A DNA stretch of 64,000 bases from Pseudomonas inefficax (GTDB lineage: Bacteria > Pseudomonadota > Gammaproteobacteria > Pseudomonadales > Pseudomonadaceae). This document shows, one piece after another, positions 17,930 to 25,906 of this stretch (positions within the stretch are counted from its first letter, which is position 1; each line of letters starts with the position of its first letter). Below the pieces are notes generated by a model. That model saw only the letters and a list, made by a program, of their open reading frames with translations. It was not told the origin of the DNA and did not search any database. A program made the translations under genes and the position numbers. The stretch lies in contig NZ_OPYN01000132.1 in assembly GCF_900277125.1 (NCBI RefSeq), positions 52 through 64,051 on the forward strand, written 5' to 3'.

Positions 17930-18071
17930 GGGTTTGTATGAAAAGTCGCCGAGCGGCGATCAGGCAAGGCGAAAACAGGCGAGGAAGCGGAGTTTACGGG
18001 TTGTAAATGAGCATTCCGAGCCTGTTTTCAACGCAGCATGATCGTCGCGCAGGCACTTTTCGTACAAAGCC
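17930..18071. mobile_element. 142-bp MITE with 17-bp terminal inverted repeats and TA target duplication
   Basis: The left end GGGTTTGTATGAAAAGT (17930-17946) and the right end ACTTTTCGTACAAAGCC (18055-18071) are inverted repeats matching at 15 of 17 positions. Both are flanked by TA (17928-17929 and 18072-18073). The inner sequence continues the symmetry (GCGATCAGGCAAGGCGAAAACAGGC versus GCCTGTTTTC..TGATCG), so the element could fold into one long hairpin. It has no coding capacity. It sits 29 bp upstream of the ligD start, in the divergent control region. Confidence 0.8.
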
Positions 18072-18100
18072 TAGAGACTGCGAACCGCCCGGAGCCCGCC

Positions 18101-20596
18101 ATGGCCAAACCCCTGCAGGAATATGCGCGCAAGCGCGACTTCAATGCCACGCCCGAGCCCAGCGGCAAGCGCAGCCGTGGCAAGCGGGCCCACGCACTGC
18201 AGTTCTGCATCCAGAAGCACGATGCCAGCCACCTGCACTACGACTTCCGCCTGGAGCTCGATGGCACGCTGAAAAGCTGGGCCATCCCCAAAGGGCCGTC
18301 GCTGGACCCCAAGGTGCGCCGCCTGGCCGTGCACGTGGAGGACCACCCGCTGGACTACGCCGACTTCGAAGGCCATATACCCGAAGGCCATTACGGTGCA
18401 GGCGACGTGATTGTCTGGGACCGGGGCATCTGGGAGCCCGAAGGCGATGCGCTTGAGGCCTATGCCAAGGGCAAACTGCGTTTCCGCCTGCAAGGCGAAA
18501 AGCTCGGCGGTGTATGGAACCTGTTCCGCACCCACCTGGCCGGCAAGAAGGAACAGTGGATGCTGGTCAAGTCGCACGACGGCCAGGCGCGCAGCGAAGC
18601 CGACTACAGCATCGTCGACGCCCAGCCCGACAGCGTGCTCAGCGACCGCACGCTGGTACCGCGCAAGCCGGCAGCAAAAAAGGCCGCCGCGCCACGTCGC
18701 AAATCCGCCAGCAAAGGCCGGAAGGTGCCGTTGCCGGCGCAGTTGCAGCCACAATTGGCGACCTTGGTCGACTCCCCGCCCAATGGCGACTGGCGCTACG
18801 AGGTCAAGTTCGACGGTTATCGCATCCTTGCCCGCATCGACGGTGACGACGTGCGCCTGTTCACCCGCAATGGTCATGACTGGAGCAGCAAGATGCCCCG
18901 GCAGGTTGCCGCCTTGCGTGCGCTGGGCCTCGATTCGGCCTGGCTCGACGGCGAGGTGGTGGTGGCCGACGATAACGGTTCGGCGGACTTCCAGGCGCTG
19001 CAGAACGCCTTCGACACCGACAATGACGAGCACATCACCTATTACGTGTTCGACCTGCCCTTCCTCGGCGGCCAGGACCTGCGCCAGTTACCGCTGCAGG
19101 ACCGGCGCAGCACCTTGCAGCACTTGCTGGAACACAACGAATCGGACCTGCTCAAGTACTCCGCCGACTTTGACCAACCCGTCGAATCCCTGCTCGACAG
19201 TGCCTGCCGGCTGCAACTCGAAGGCCTGATCGGCAAGCGCGTCGACAGCCCCTACAGTGGGCGCCGCAGCCCCGACTGGATCAAGCTCAAGTGCAAGCAG
19301 CGCCAGGAGTTCGTGATCGTCGGCTACACCGACCCCAAAGGCAGCCGCAGCGGTTTCGGTGCCCTGCTGCTGGCCTTGCACGACAACGGCAGCGGCGAGT
19401 TGCGCTATGCCGGCAAGGTCGGCACCGGCTTCAGTGCCACCACTTTGGCCAGCATCCATGCCCGGCTGAAACCCTTGGAAATCGCCAGGCCGGCCCTGCC
19501 CAACCCGCCCACCGGGGCCGAAGCCCGGGGCGTGCACTGGCTGAAACCGCAACTGCTGGCCGAAGTCGCCTATGCCCAGATGACCCGTGACGGCATCGTG
19601 CGCCACTCGGTGTTCCACGGCCTGCGCGATGACAAACCGGCTACCGCCATCGACCTGGAGCGCAGCATGCCTGCCAAGACCCTGCCCACGCGCAAGCAGG
19701 CCAAGGCCCCCGAGGCCTTGGGCGAGCTGCGCCTGACCCACCCCGAACGTGTGGTCGACGCCACCAGCGGCGTTACCAAGCGCGAAGTCGCCGAGTACTA
19801 CGCCGCCGTCAGCCAGTGGATAATGCCCCAACTCAAGCACCGCCCGGTCGCGCTGGTGCGCGCGCCGGACGGCCTGGCCGGGGAGCTGTTCTTCCAGAAG
19901 AACGCCGGTCAGCTGCATCTACCCAACGTGCTCAGTTACGACAAGGCCGAGGCCGGCCAGGCGGCGATGGTCATCAACCGCGCCGACACCTTGCTGGGTG
20001 CTGTGCAGATGAACATGCTCGAGTTGCACACCTGGAACGCCACCGACAAGGACTTCGACAAGCCCGACCGCTTCGTCCTCGACCTCGACCCGGATCCGGC
20101 ACTGCCGTGGAAGGCCATGCTCGAGGCCACCCAACTGGCCCTGACGCTGCTGGATGAACTGGGCTTGAAGGTATTCCTCAAGACCAGTGGCGGCAAAGGC
20201 ATGCACCTGGTCGTGCCGCTGACCCGGCGGGCCAGCTGGGATGAAGTCAAGGCGTTCAGCCACGGCATCGTCGATTACCTGGCCAGGCTGTTCCCCGACA
20301 GGCTCAGTGCCGTTTCCGGGCCAAAAAATCGCATCGGGCGCATCTTCATCGACTACCTGCGCAACGGCAAGGGCGCAACCACCGCCTGCGCGTATTCCCT
20401 GCGCGCCCGCGAAGGCCTGCCGGTATCCGTGCCGATCTGGCGCGAGGAACTGCCACAACTCAAGGGTGCCAACCAGTGGAACATCGGCAACGTGCTTGAA
20501 CGCCTGGGCGATGTGGATGACCCCTGGGCCGATTATGCCAAGACAAGGCAATCGATCACCGTAGGCATGCGCAAGCAACTGGGGCTGGCCCGATGA
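18101..20596 (+). CDS. ligD: ATP-dependent DNA ligase LigD (phosphoesterase-ligase-polymerase)
   Basis: LigD repairs double-strand breaks by non-homologous end joining with Ku. The 831-residue protein has a 3'-phosphoesterase domain (about 30-160; FCIQKHDASHLHYDFRLE), a ligase domain (about 210-520; adenylation Lys in YEVKFDGYR near 236), and a C-terminal primase-polymerase domain (about 545-830; DLDPDP near 664 and KTSGGKGMH). All active-site motifs appear intact. The ATG at 18101 is chosen because the phosphoesterase fold begins there and CGGAG precedes it; the open frame to 18038 runs into the MITE. The ku gene is 3.3 kb downstream on the other strand. Confidence 0.96.
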   Translation: MAKPLQEYARKRDFNATPEPSGKRSRGKRAHALQFCIQKHDASHLHYDFRLELDGTLKSWAIPKGPSLDPKVRRLAVHVEDHPLDYADFEGHIPEGHYGAGDVIVWDRGIWEPEGDALEAYAKGKLRFRLQGEKLGGVWNLFRTHLAGKKEQWMLVKSHDGQARSEADYSIVDAQPDSVLSDRTLVPRKPAAKKAAAPRRKSASKGRKVPLPAQLQPQLATLVDSPPNGDWRYEVKFDGYRILARIDGDDVRLFTRNGHDWSSKMPRQVAALRALGLDSAWLDGEVVVADDNGSADFQALQNAFDTDNDEHITYYVFDLPFLGGQDLRQLPLQDRRSTLQHLLEHNESDLLKYSADFDQPVESLLDSACRLQLEGLIGKRVDSPYSGRRSPDWIKLKCKQRQEFVIVGYTDPKGSRSGFGALLLALHDNGSGELRYAGKVGTGFSATTLASIHARLKPLEIARPALPNPPTGAEARGVHWLKPQLLAEVAYAQMTRDGIVRHSVFHGLRDDKPATAIDLERSMPAKTLPTRKQAKAPEALGELRLTHPERVVDATSGVTKREVAEYYAAVSQWIMPQLKHRPVALVRAPDGLAGELFFQKNAGQLHLPNVLSYDKAEAGQAAMVINRADTLLGAVQMNMLELHTWNATDKDFDKPDRFVLDLDPDPALPWKAMLEATQLALTLLDELGLKVFLKTSGGKGMHLVVPLTRRASWDEVKAFSHGIVDYLARLFPDRLSAVSGPKNRIGRIFIDYLRNGKGATTACAYSLRAREGLPVSVPIWREELPQLKGANQWNIGNVLERLGDVDDPWADYAKTRQSITVGMRKQLGLAR

Positions 20597-20647
20597 CGGC
20601 TTGCCTGCAGCGCTACGCCCGCAGTGCCTCACCAAGGAGCCGAGCCC

Positions 20648-21691
20648 ATGAGCATCGTTCAGGATTTTGACCTGACCAACCTCGATCGCCTGCTGCGTGC
20701 CTTCGGTGAGCGGCAGCAACCGCTCAACCTGGATACCCAGTTGCCGCAACTGATTCAGGCACTGCAAGCCGACCACCTCGACCTGCTCCCCCTGCCCGGC
20801 CAGGGCAATACCCTGCGGCGCTGGCAAACCCTGGCGCGGGTGGCAGGCTGTGACCTGGCCTTGGCCAAGCTGTACGAGGGCCACACCGACGCGTTGGCAA
20901 TCCTTGCCGAATGCGCTGCGGCACACCACGCCGCCGAGGGTATATGGGGCGTTTGGGCCGCCGAACCGCCGGATGCCCGCGCCTTCATCGTGGACCGTGA
21001 GGGCGACCAGGTTCGCCTGAAGGGTCGCAAGGCCTGGTGTTCGGGCGCACTGCAGATCGACCGGGCATTGGTCACCGCGTGGGACCAGCACGACCAGCCC
21101 CAGTTGGTGGCCATCGAACTGTCCCATCCCAGCCAGGGCCTTGCCATAGAACGCTGGCAGGCCATCGGCATGGCCACCACCGCCAGTGTCGAAATCGAAT
21201 TCAACCACACCCCTGGCATCGCCATCGGCCGCCCCGGGCAATACCTCTCCCGCCCTGGTTTCTGGCATGGCGGTGCTGGTATTGCGGCCTGTTGGTACGG
21301 CGCCGCGGAAGCTTTGGCCGATTACCTGCGCGAACACTGCCGCAACCCCCGCCCCGACCCACACGCCGATGCTCACCTGGGTGCGGTCGACGCCGCCTTG
21401 TACGGCGCCAGGGCGGCACTGCGCGAATGCGCGGCGTGGATCGACCGCCAGCCAGGCGCAGACGCCAGCTTCGAAGTGCGCCGCACCCGCGCCCAGGTGG
21501 AGCAGGCCGTGGAACAGGTGATCCACCACGTTGGCCGGGCGCTGGGCGCCTCTCCTTTCTGCCGTGACAACCATTTTGCCCGGCTGAGCGCCGACTTGCC
21601 GGTGTTCCTGCGCCAGAGCCATGCCGAGCGCGACCTGGCGGCGCTCGGTGAGCAGTTGGCCCAACAGCCGGCAGGAGTCTGGCAGCTATGA
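20648..21691 (+). CDS. Acyl-CoA dehydrogenase-like flavoprotein
   Basis: This 347-residue protein of the acyl-CoA dehydrogenase fold is recognisable by the central beta domain (VRLKGRKAWCSGALQIDRAL) and the helical C-terminal domain (FWHGGAGIAACWYGAAEAL). It is somewhat shorter than standard enzymes (about 380), mainly in the N-terminal helices. I cannot identify a standard catalytic Glu with confidence. A strong AAGGAG site precedes ATG 20648. It is the first gene of a four-gene set that follows ligD by 51 bp; its stop overlaps the next start (ATGA). Confidence 0.82.
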   Translation: MSIVQDFDLTNLDRLLRAFGERQQPLNLDTQLPQLIQALQADHLDLLPLPGQGNTLRRWQTLARVAGCDLALAKLYEGHTDALAILAECAAAHHAAEGIWGVWAAEPPDARAFIVDREGDQVRLKGRKAWCSGALQIDRALVTAWDQHDQPQLVAIELSHPSQGLAIERWQAIGMATTASVEIEFNHTPGIAIGRPGQYLSRPGFWHGGAGIAACWYGAAEALADYLREHCRNPRPDPHADAHLGAVDAALYGARAALRECAAWIDRQPGADASFEVRRTRAQVEQAVEQVIHHVGRALGASPFCRDNHFARLSADLPVFLRQSHAERDLAALGEQLAQQPAGVWQL

Positions 21692-22443
21692 GCGAGAACC
21701 TGATCCAGGCGAACAGCGGTACACCGTGGGCTGCCTGGCAGCAGGCCGCGCACCTGGCCAGGGCTACCTGGATCACCCCGCAGCAGCTGTGCCCACCGGG
21801 CCGTCGCCTGGTACTGCTGGCTCCCCACCCCGATGACGAGATTCTCATGGCCGGTGGGCTGCTGGCAGGCTTCCAGGGCCGGGAAGACGACCTGGTGCTG
21901 ATCTCCGCGACCGATGGTGAAGCCAGTCACCCTGGCTCTGCCCACTGGAGCGAACACCGCCTGCGCCGACAAAGGCCGCTGGAAAGCCGCCATGCACTGC
22001 AACAGCTTGACCTCGACCTCGGCCGCCTGGACTGGCGGCGGCTCCACCTCAAGGACGGCGCGTTGCCGCGCAACGAGGCGTTCCTGCTCAACCACCTGAG
22101 CCAGTTGCTCAGGCCTGACGACCTGCTGATAGCCACCTGGAGCGGCGATGGCCACTGTGACCACGAGGCAGCGGGCCGGGCTGCGGCGCAGGCGGCCCGG
22201 ATGCGCAAGGTGCAATGCCTGGAAGTACCGGTATGGGCCTGGCACTGGGCGCAACCGGACGACCCGCGCCTGCCATGGCCACGCGCTCACCGCATCCAGC
22301 TGGACGAGGCCAGCCTGGCCCGCAAGCGCAAGGCCCTGGCCGCCCATGTCAGCCAACTCGAGCCGGATGGCCTGCGCCCGCCCGTACTGCCGCCGAACTT
22401 GCTGGAGTGTCTGCTGCAACCTTTCGAACTGGTGTTCCTGTAA
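21688..22443 (+). CDS. PIG-L family N-deacetylase
   Basis: This 251-residue protein carries the zinc motif APHPDDE near residue 46 and HCDHEA near residue 153, both typical of PIG-L/LmbE deacetylases, which remove N-acetyl groups from GlcNAc-type substrates. It starts inside the stop of the dehydrogenase-like gene. Substrate is not known; the GT2 and NodS-like neighbours suggest an amino sugar or glycolipid. Confidence 0.92.
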   Translation: MSENLIQANSGTPWAAWQQAAHLARATWITPQQLCPPGRRLVLLAPHPDDEILMAGGLLAGFQGREDDLVLISATDGEASHPGSAHWSEHRLRRQRPLESRHALQQLDLDLGRLDWRRLHLKDGALPRNEAFLLNHLSQLLRPDDLLIATWSGDGHCDHEAAGRAAAQAARMRKVQCLEVPVWAWHWAQPDDPRLPWPRAHRIQLDEASLARKRKALAAHVSQLEPDGLRPPVLPPNLLECLLQPFELVFL

Positions 22444-22454
22444 ATGGAGTTGTC

Positions 22455-23054
22455 ATGAGCCTCGACCCACAGTATTTCGCTGACCTGTACGCCAGCAGTG
22501 AAGACCCTTGGGCCTTTCGCACCCGCTGGTACGAAAAGCGCAAACGCGACCTGGTCATGGCCAGCCTGCCGCGCCAGTGCTACCAGCGGGTGTTCGAGCC
22601 GGCGTGCGCCAATGGCGAGCTCAGCGCCTTGCTGGCCGAGCGTTGCGCCAACCTGTTGAGCCAGGACCTGGACCCTACTGCGGTAGCGCTGGCCGGTGAA
22701 CGCTTGGCTGCACTGCGAAATGTCTCGGTGGAGTTGGCGCGGCTGCCCTCGGACTGGCCGGGTGGGAGTTTCGACCTGATCGTGCTGAGCGAGGTGGGTT
22801 ACTACCTAGACCCGACCGACTGGCTGCAGGTGATCGAACAGTCGGTGGCCAGCCTGACCTACGACGGCGGGCTGCTGGCGTGCCACTGGAAGCATCCCAT
22901 CGCTGGCTGCCCGCAAGACGGGCGTGAAGTGCATCGCATGCTGGCCCGGCACCTTCCGTTGCATCTGCAGTTGCAGCATGACGAGGCAGACTTCGTGCTG
23001 GAGTACTGGTCCACCCAGCCCAGCGTGGTCGACCTCGACGAGACTTGCCCATGA
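22455..23054 (+). CDS. NodS-like SAM-dependent methyltransferase
   Basis: This 199-residue class I methyltransferase begins MSLDPQYFADLYASSEDPW and has FEPACANGELSALLAERC as the SAM-binding loop and DLIVLSEVGYYL as motif IV. The N-terminal DPWAF...YEKRKRD and the overall layout resemble NodS, the N-methyltransferase of rhizobial Nod factors. GGAG lies before ATG 22455; the longer open frame upstream overlaps the PIG-L gene and is rejected. Its stop overlaps the ATG of the GT2 gene. Confidence 0.87.
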   Translation: MSLDPQYFADLYASSEDPWAFRTRWYEKRKRDLVMASLPRQCYQRVFEPACANGELSALLAERCANLLSQDLDPTAVALAGERLAALRNVSVELARLPSDWPGGSFDLIVLSEVGYYLDPTDWLQVIEQSVASLTYDGGLLACHWKHPIAGCPQDGREVHRMLARHLPLHLQLQHDEADFVLEYWSTQPSVVDLDETCP

Positions 23055-23710
23055 TTGCCGTGGTGATCCCGGCCCACAACGAGGCCCGGCGCCTTGGGCG
23101 CTGCCTGCGGGCAGTACTGGCTGCCGCCCAGCAGGCGCAGCAGGCAGGGCACCAGGTGGAGGTGCTGGTGGTGCTGGACCGCTGCAGCGATGGCAGCGCC
23201 GCCGTGGCAAGACGCCTCGGTGTACCGGTACTGACGGTGGATGCCGGCAACGTCGGTATGGCCCGCCGGGTTGGCGCAGCGTACATGGTCGAGCGCGGCG
23301 CGCAGTGGCTGGCGTGCACCGATGCCGACAGCCGGGTGCCAGCGCACTGGCTGCTGTCGCAACTGGCCTGCAGGGCCGAGGTGGTTTGCGGAACGGTACA
23401 TGTCGAGTCCTGGCAACCCTGGCAGACAGCGGCCTTGCGCAAGCTGTACCACAGCCGTTACCAGGCATGTGAGGGGCATCGGCATGTGCATGGGGCCAAC
23501 CTCGGTGTATGTGCCGACGCCTATGATCGGGTGGGTGGTTTCCAGCCCCTGGCGGCGCATGAAGATGTGCAGCTGGTCAGCGACCTGCAGGCCAGTGGCG
23601 CGCAGATCGTCTGGACCGCCAGGCACAGCGTGGCCACCAGCAGCCGGCGCGACAGCCGCGCCCGCGAAGGGTTTGGCGATTATCTGGCGGGGTTGCAGAC
23701 ACAGATCTGA
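23051..23710 (+). CDS. Family 2 glycosyltransferase
   Basis: This 219-residue GT-A fold glycosyltransferase has VVIPAHNEARR at the N-terminus, LDRCSDGSAAVARRLG, the metal-binding Asp motif CTDADSRVP near residue 96, and a later GANLGVCADAYDRVGGF acceptor-side segment. No membrane segment is seen, so it is probably cytoplasmic. The ATG overlaps the methyltransferase stop (ATGA). It ends the four-gene cassette; a REP pair and the convergent ku gene follow. Confidence 0.9.
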   Translation: MIAVVIPAHNEARRLGRCLRAVLAAAQQAQQAGHQVEVLVVLDRCSDGSAAVARRLGVPVLTVDAGNVGMARRVGAAYMVERGAQWLACTDADSRVPAHWLLSQLACRAEVVCGTVHVESWQPWQTAALRKLYHSRYQACEGHRHVHGANLGVCADAYDRVGGFQPLAAHEDVQLVSDLQASGAQIVWTARHSVATSSRRDSRAREGFGDYLAGLQTQI

Positions 23711-23763
23711 TGCTGGTTCGCAGGCGGCGCGTACCCACACTGGCCTCAAGCCATGTGCAAATA

Positions 23764-23852
23764 CCTGTAGGAGCGGCTTTAGCCGCGAAGAATTCAACGC
23801 GGTGCATGGCACCGGCTACGCCGGTGTTCGCGGCTAAAGCCGCTCCCACAGG
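23764..23852. repeat. REP pair (BIME), GGCTTTAGCC type
   Basis: A unit GTAGGAGCGGCTTTAGCCGCG and its inverted partner CGCGGCTAAAGCCGCTCCCAC flank the GGTGCATGGCACCGG spacer. It lies between the convergent GT2 and ku genes. Confidence 0.9.
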
Positions 23853-23905
23853 GGCCCCGCGTTATGTACAGTTCCATGCGAGCTGGCTTGCGGTGACGAT
23901 TCCTT

Positions 23906-24727
23906 TCACGACGCCTTGCGTGTCTTCTTCGCCGGCTTCTTGCCACCCAGGCTGCGCTTGAGCAGTTCGGTGAGGTCGAGGATGTCGGCGCCTTTCCCTG
24001 CTTCCGTCGCCTCGCCCTTCTCCACCGTCTCGATCTTGCCCTTGCTGGCCTTCTCTTCCACCAGGTCCATGATGGTCTGGCGGAATACATCCTGGTAGTC
24101 CGCCGGTTTCCACTCCCCGCTCATGTCTTCCACCAGCCGCTTGGCCATGTCCAGCTCGCGCTTGTCCACCTTGGCCTCTGTCACACTGCTGTCCAGCTCC
24201 AGTGTTTCCAGCCCGCGCACTTCCTCGGGCCAGCGCAGGGTGATCATCACCAACGCGTCGTCCAGCGGCCGCAACAGCGCCAGGTGCTGGCGGGTGTGCA
24301 GCACCACCGTGGCCAGCGCCACCTTGTTGGTCTTCGCCAGGGTTTCGCGCAGCAAGGCGTACACCTTGCCGCCACGACGGTCCGGGGTAAGGTAGTACGG
24401 CGTGTCAAAATACTGCAGCGGAATCTCGCCGGCCTCTACGAAGGAAAAGATGTCGATCGTCTGGGTCGCCTCGGGCCTGGCCTTGCGAATTTCCTCTTCG
24501 CTGATTACCACGTAGCGGCCCTTCTCGAACTCGACGCCCTTGACGATGTTGTCCTTGTCGATTTCCTTGCCGGTGACCTTGTTCACCCGCTTGTAGCCGA
24601 CCGGCTCCATGCTGCGCTTGTCGAGCCAGTCGAAATCGACCCGCTCGGTGCGCACCGCGGTATTGAGGGCCACGGGTATGTGCACGAGGCCGAAACTGAT
24701 GGCGCCTTTCCAGATTGCCCTAGCCAT
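23906..24727 (-). CDS. ku: Non-homologous end joining protein Ku
   Basis: This 273-residue bacterial Ku homologue binds DNA ends and recruits LigD. It begins MARAIWKGAISFGLVHIPV, the family hallmark, and has YKRVNKVTGKEI, YFDTPYYLTPD and a C-terminal Lys-rich tail (GGKKPAKKTRKAS) that contacts DNA or LigD. Length is standard for a single-chain bacterial Ku. It is oriented toward ligD and its cassette, with GGGAG before the start. An SDR gene lies upstream on the same strand, separated by a stem-loop. Confidence 0.97.
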   Translation of the reverse strand: MARAIWKGAISFGLVHIPVALNTAVRTERVDFDWLDKRSMEPVGYKRVNKVTGKEIDKDNIVKGVEFEKGRYVVISEEEIRKARPEATQTIDIFSFVEAGEIPLQYFDTPYYLTPDRRGGKVYALLRETLAKTNKVALATVVLHTRQHLALLRPLDDALVMITLRWPEEVRGLETLELDSSVTEAKVDKRELDMAKRLVEDMSGEWKPADYQDVFRQTIMDLVEEKASKGKIETVEKGEATEAGKGADILDLTELLKRSLGGKKPAKKTRKAS

Positions 24728-24774
24728 TGGAGGTGCTCCCAGGGTTGCCTGCCAATACCTGAATCGACTGCAGC

Positions 24775-24797
24775 GGGCGGCGAAGGTTTAGCCGCCC
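24775..24797 (-). terminator. Stem-loop after the SDR gene (weak terminator candidate)
   Basis: GGGCGGC (24775-24781) and GCCGCCC (24791-24797) form a perfect 7-bp stem with a 9-nt loop directly after the SDR stop. There is no T tract in the direction of transcription, so it may attenuate or protect the 3' end rather than terminate. Confidence 0.4.
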
Positions 24798-24801
24798 TGC
24801 C

Positions 24802-25707
24802 CTACGGTAGCGGGTTGCCGCCCGTCACGCCGAACACCTCCCCGGTGATGTAGCTGGACTCCTGGCTGGCCAGCAACACATACACCGGCGCACACTCGGC
24901 GGGCTGCCCCGGGCGCTTCATCGGTGTTTGCGCGCCGAAGTCGGGGATTTTCTCCGGTGGTTGGCCGCCACTCGGTTGCAGCACGGTCCAGATGGGGCCC
25001 GGGGCCACGGCGTTGACCCGGATACCGCGCTCGATTACCTGCTTGGCCAAGGCCTTGGTGAAAGCGACGATCGCGGCCTTGGTGGTGGCATAGTCGAGCA
25101 AGGTGGCTGAAGGCTGGTAGGACTGGATCGAGGCGGTGTTGATGATGGTCGCCCCTGCCGGCATCAGCGGCACTGCGGCCTGGCAAAGCCAGAAAAGCGC
25201 GTAGACGTTGGTTTTCAGGGTGTGGTCGAACTGCTCGTGGCTGATCTGACTGATATCCTTGCGCGCTTCCTGCTTGCCGGCAACGTTGACCAGGATGTCC
25301 AGGCCGCCGAGCTGCTCGTGGGCCTGGTCGACCAGTTCCTTGCAGAACTGCTCATCCTTCAGGTCACCAGCAATGGCCACTACCTTGCGGCCTTCGGCTT
25401 CGATCAGCTTGATGACTTCGCGGGCGTCGGGTTGTTCGATGGGCAGGTAATTGAGGGCAATGTCGGCACCCTCGCGGGCAAAGGCGATGGCCACTGCCCG
25501 GCCGATGCCCGAATCGGCACCGGTGATCAGCGCCTTGCGCCCTGCCAGGCGGCCAAAGCCCTTGTAGGTGGTTTCGCCGTGATCTGGCTCAGGCTGCATG
25601 TTGGCATCCAGCCCCGGCGCTGGCTGGCCTTGGGCAGGGAACGGTGGGTGCGGGTACTGAGTCAGCGGGTTCTGCATGCTGAACTGGTCGTGGGGTTTGT
25701 TGGGCAT
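24802..25707 (-). CDS. Short-chain dehydrogenase/reductase, general-stress type (YghA/GSP39-like)
   Basis: This 301-residue SDR has the extended N-terminus of the YghA/general stress protein 39 group ([15 protein letters not shown]), the nucleotide-binding motif [12 protein letters not shown] near residue 61, the NVAG motif, catalytic Ser in NTASIQSY and the Tyr/Lys pair in YATTKAA. The ATG at 25707 follows GAGGAG; the open frame to 25875 is REP sequence. The family reduces carbonyls using NAD(P)H; substrate unknown. Its neighbours (Ku, repeat-rich exported protein, KGG proteins) fit a stress-response region. Confidence 0.92.
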   Translation of the reverse strand: MPNKPHDQFSMQNPLTQYPHPPFPAQGQPAPGLDANMQPEPDHGETTYKGFGRLAGRKALITGADSGIGRAVAIAFAREGADIALNYLPIEQPDAREVIKLIEAEGRKVVAIAGDLKDEQFCKELVDQAHEQLGGLDILVNVAGKQEARKDISQISHEQFDHTLKTNVYALFWLCQAAVPLMPAGATIINTASIQSYQPSATLLDYATTKAAIVAFTKALAKQVIERGIRVNAVAPGPIWTVLQPSGGQPPEKIPDFGAQTPMKRPGQPAECAPVYVLLASQESSYITGEVFGVTGGNPLP

Positions 25708-25736
25708 GGGGGTCACTCCTCTGGTGAAACCGGTAT

Positions 25737-25818
25737 CGGCCCTTCGCGGGCTTGCCCGCTGCCACAGGTCTTGAAGCTGGTGGTAGTCCTGTGGGAGCGG
25801 GCAAGCCCGTGAAGGCCG
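25737..25818. repeat. REP pair (BIME), GCGGGCTTGCCCGC type
   Basis: Two facing units are present: CCTTCGCGGGCTTGCCCGCT and GTGGGAGCGGGCAAGCCCG. The left arm has GCCACAGG instead of the usual CCCACAGG, and the right arm has GTGAAGG. Confidence 0.85.
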
Positions 25819-25906
25819 CTCTACCGTTTTCGAGGTAAACCGCCATCGATGGTTTTTTCCGACTGGTCCATACACCGACCAGCGGTCGATACGTCACTCA
25901 GAGCGA

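Noticed and set aside
19919..21664. Open frame of about 580 codons on the - strand across the ligD end and acyl-CoA dehydrogenase-like gene
   Set aside because: It spans two clear genes of the opposite strand and is not protein-like.
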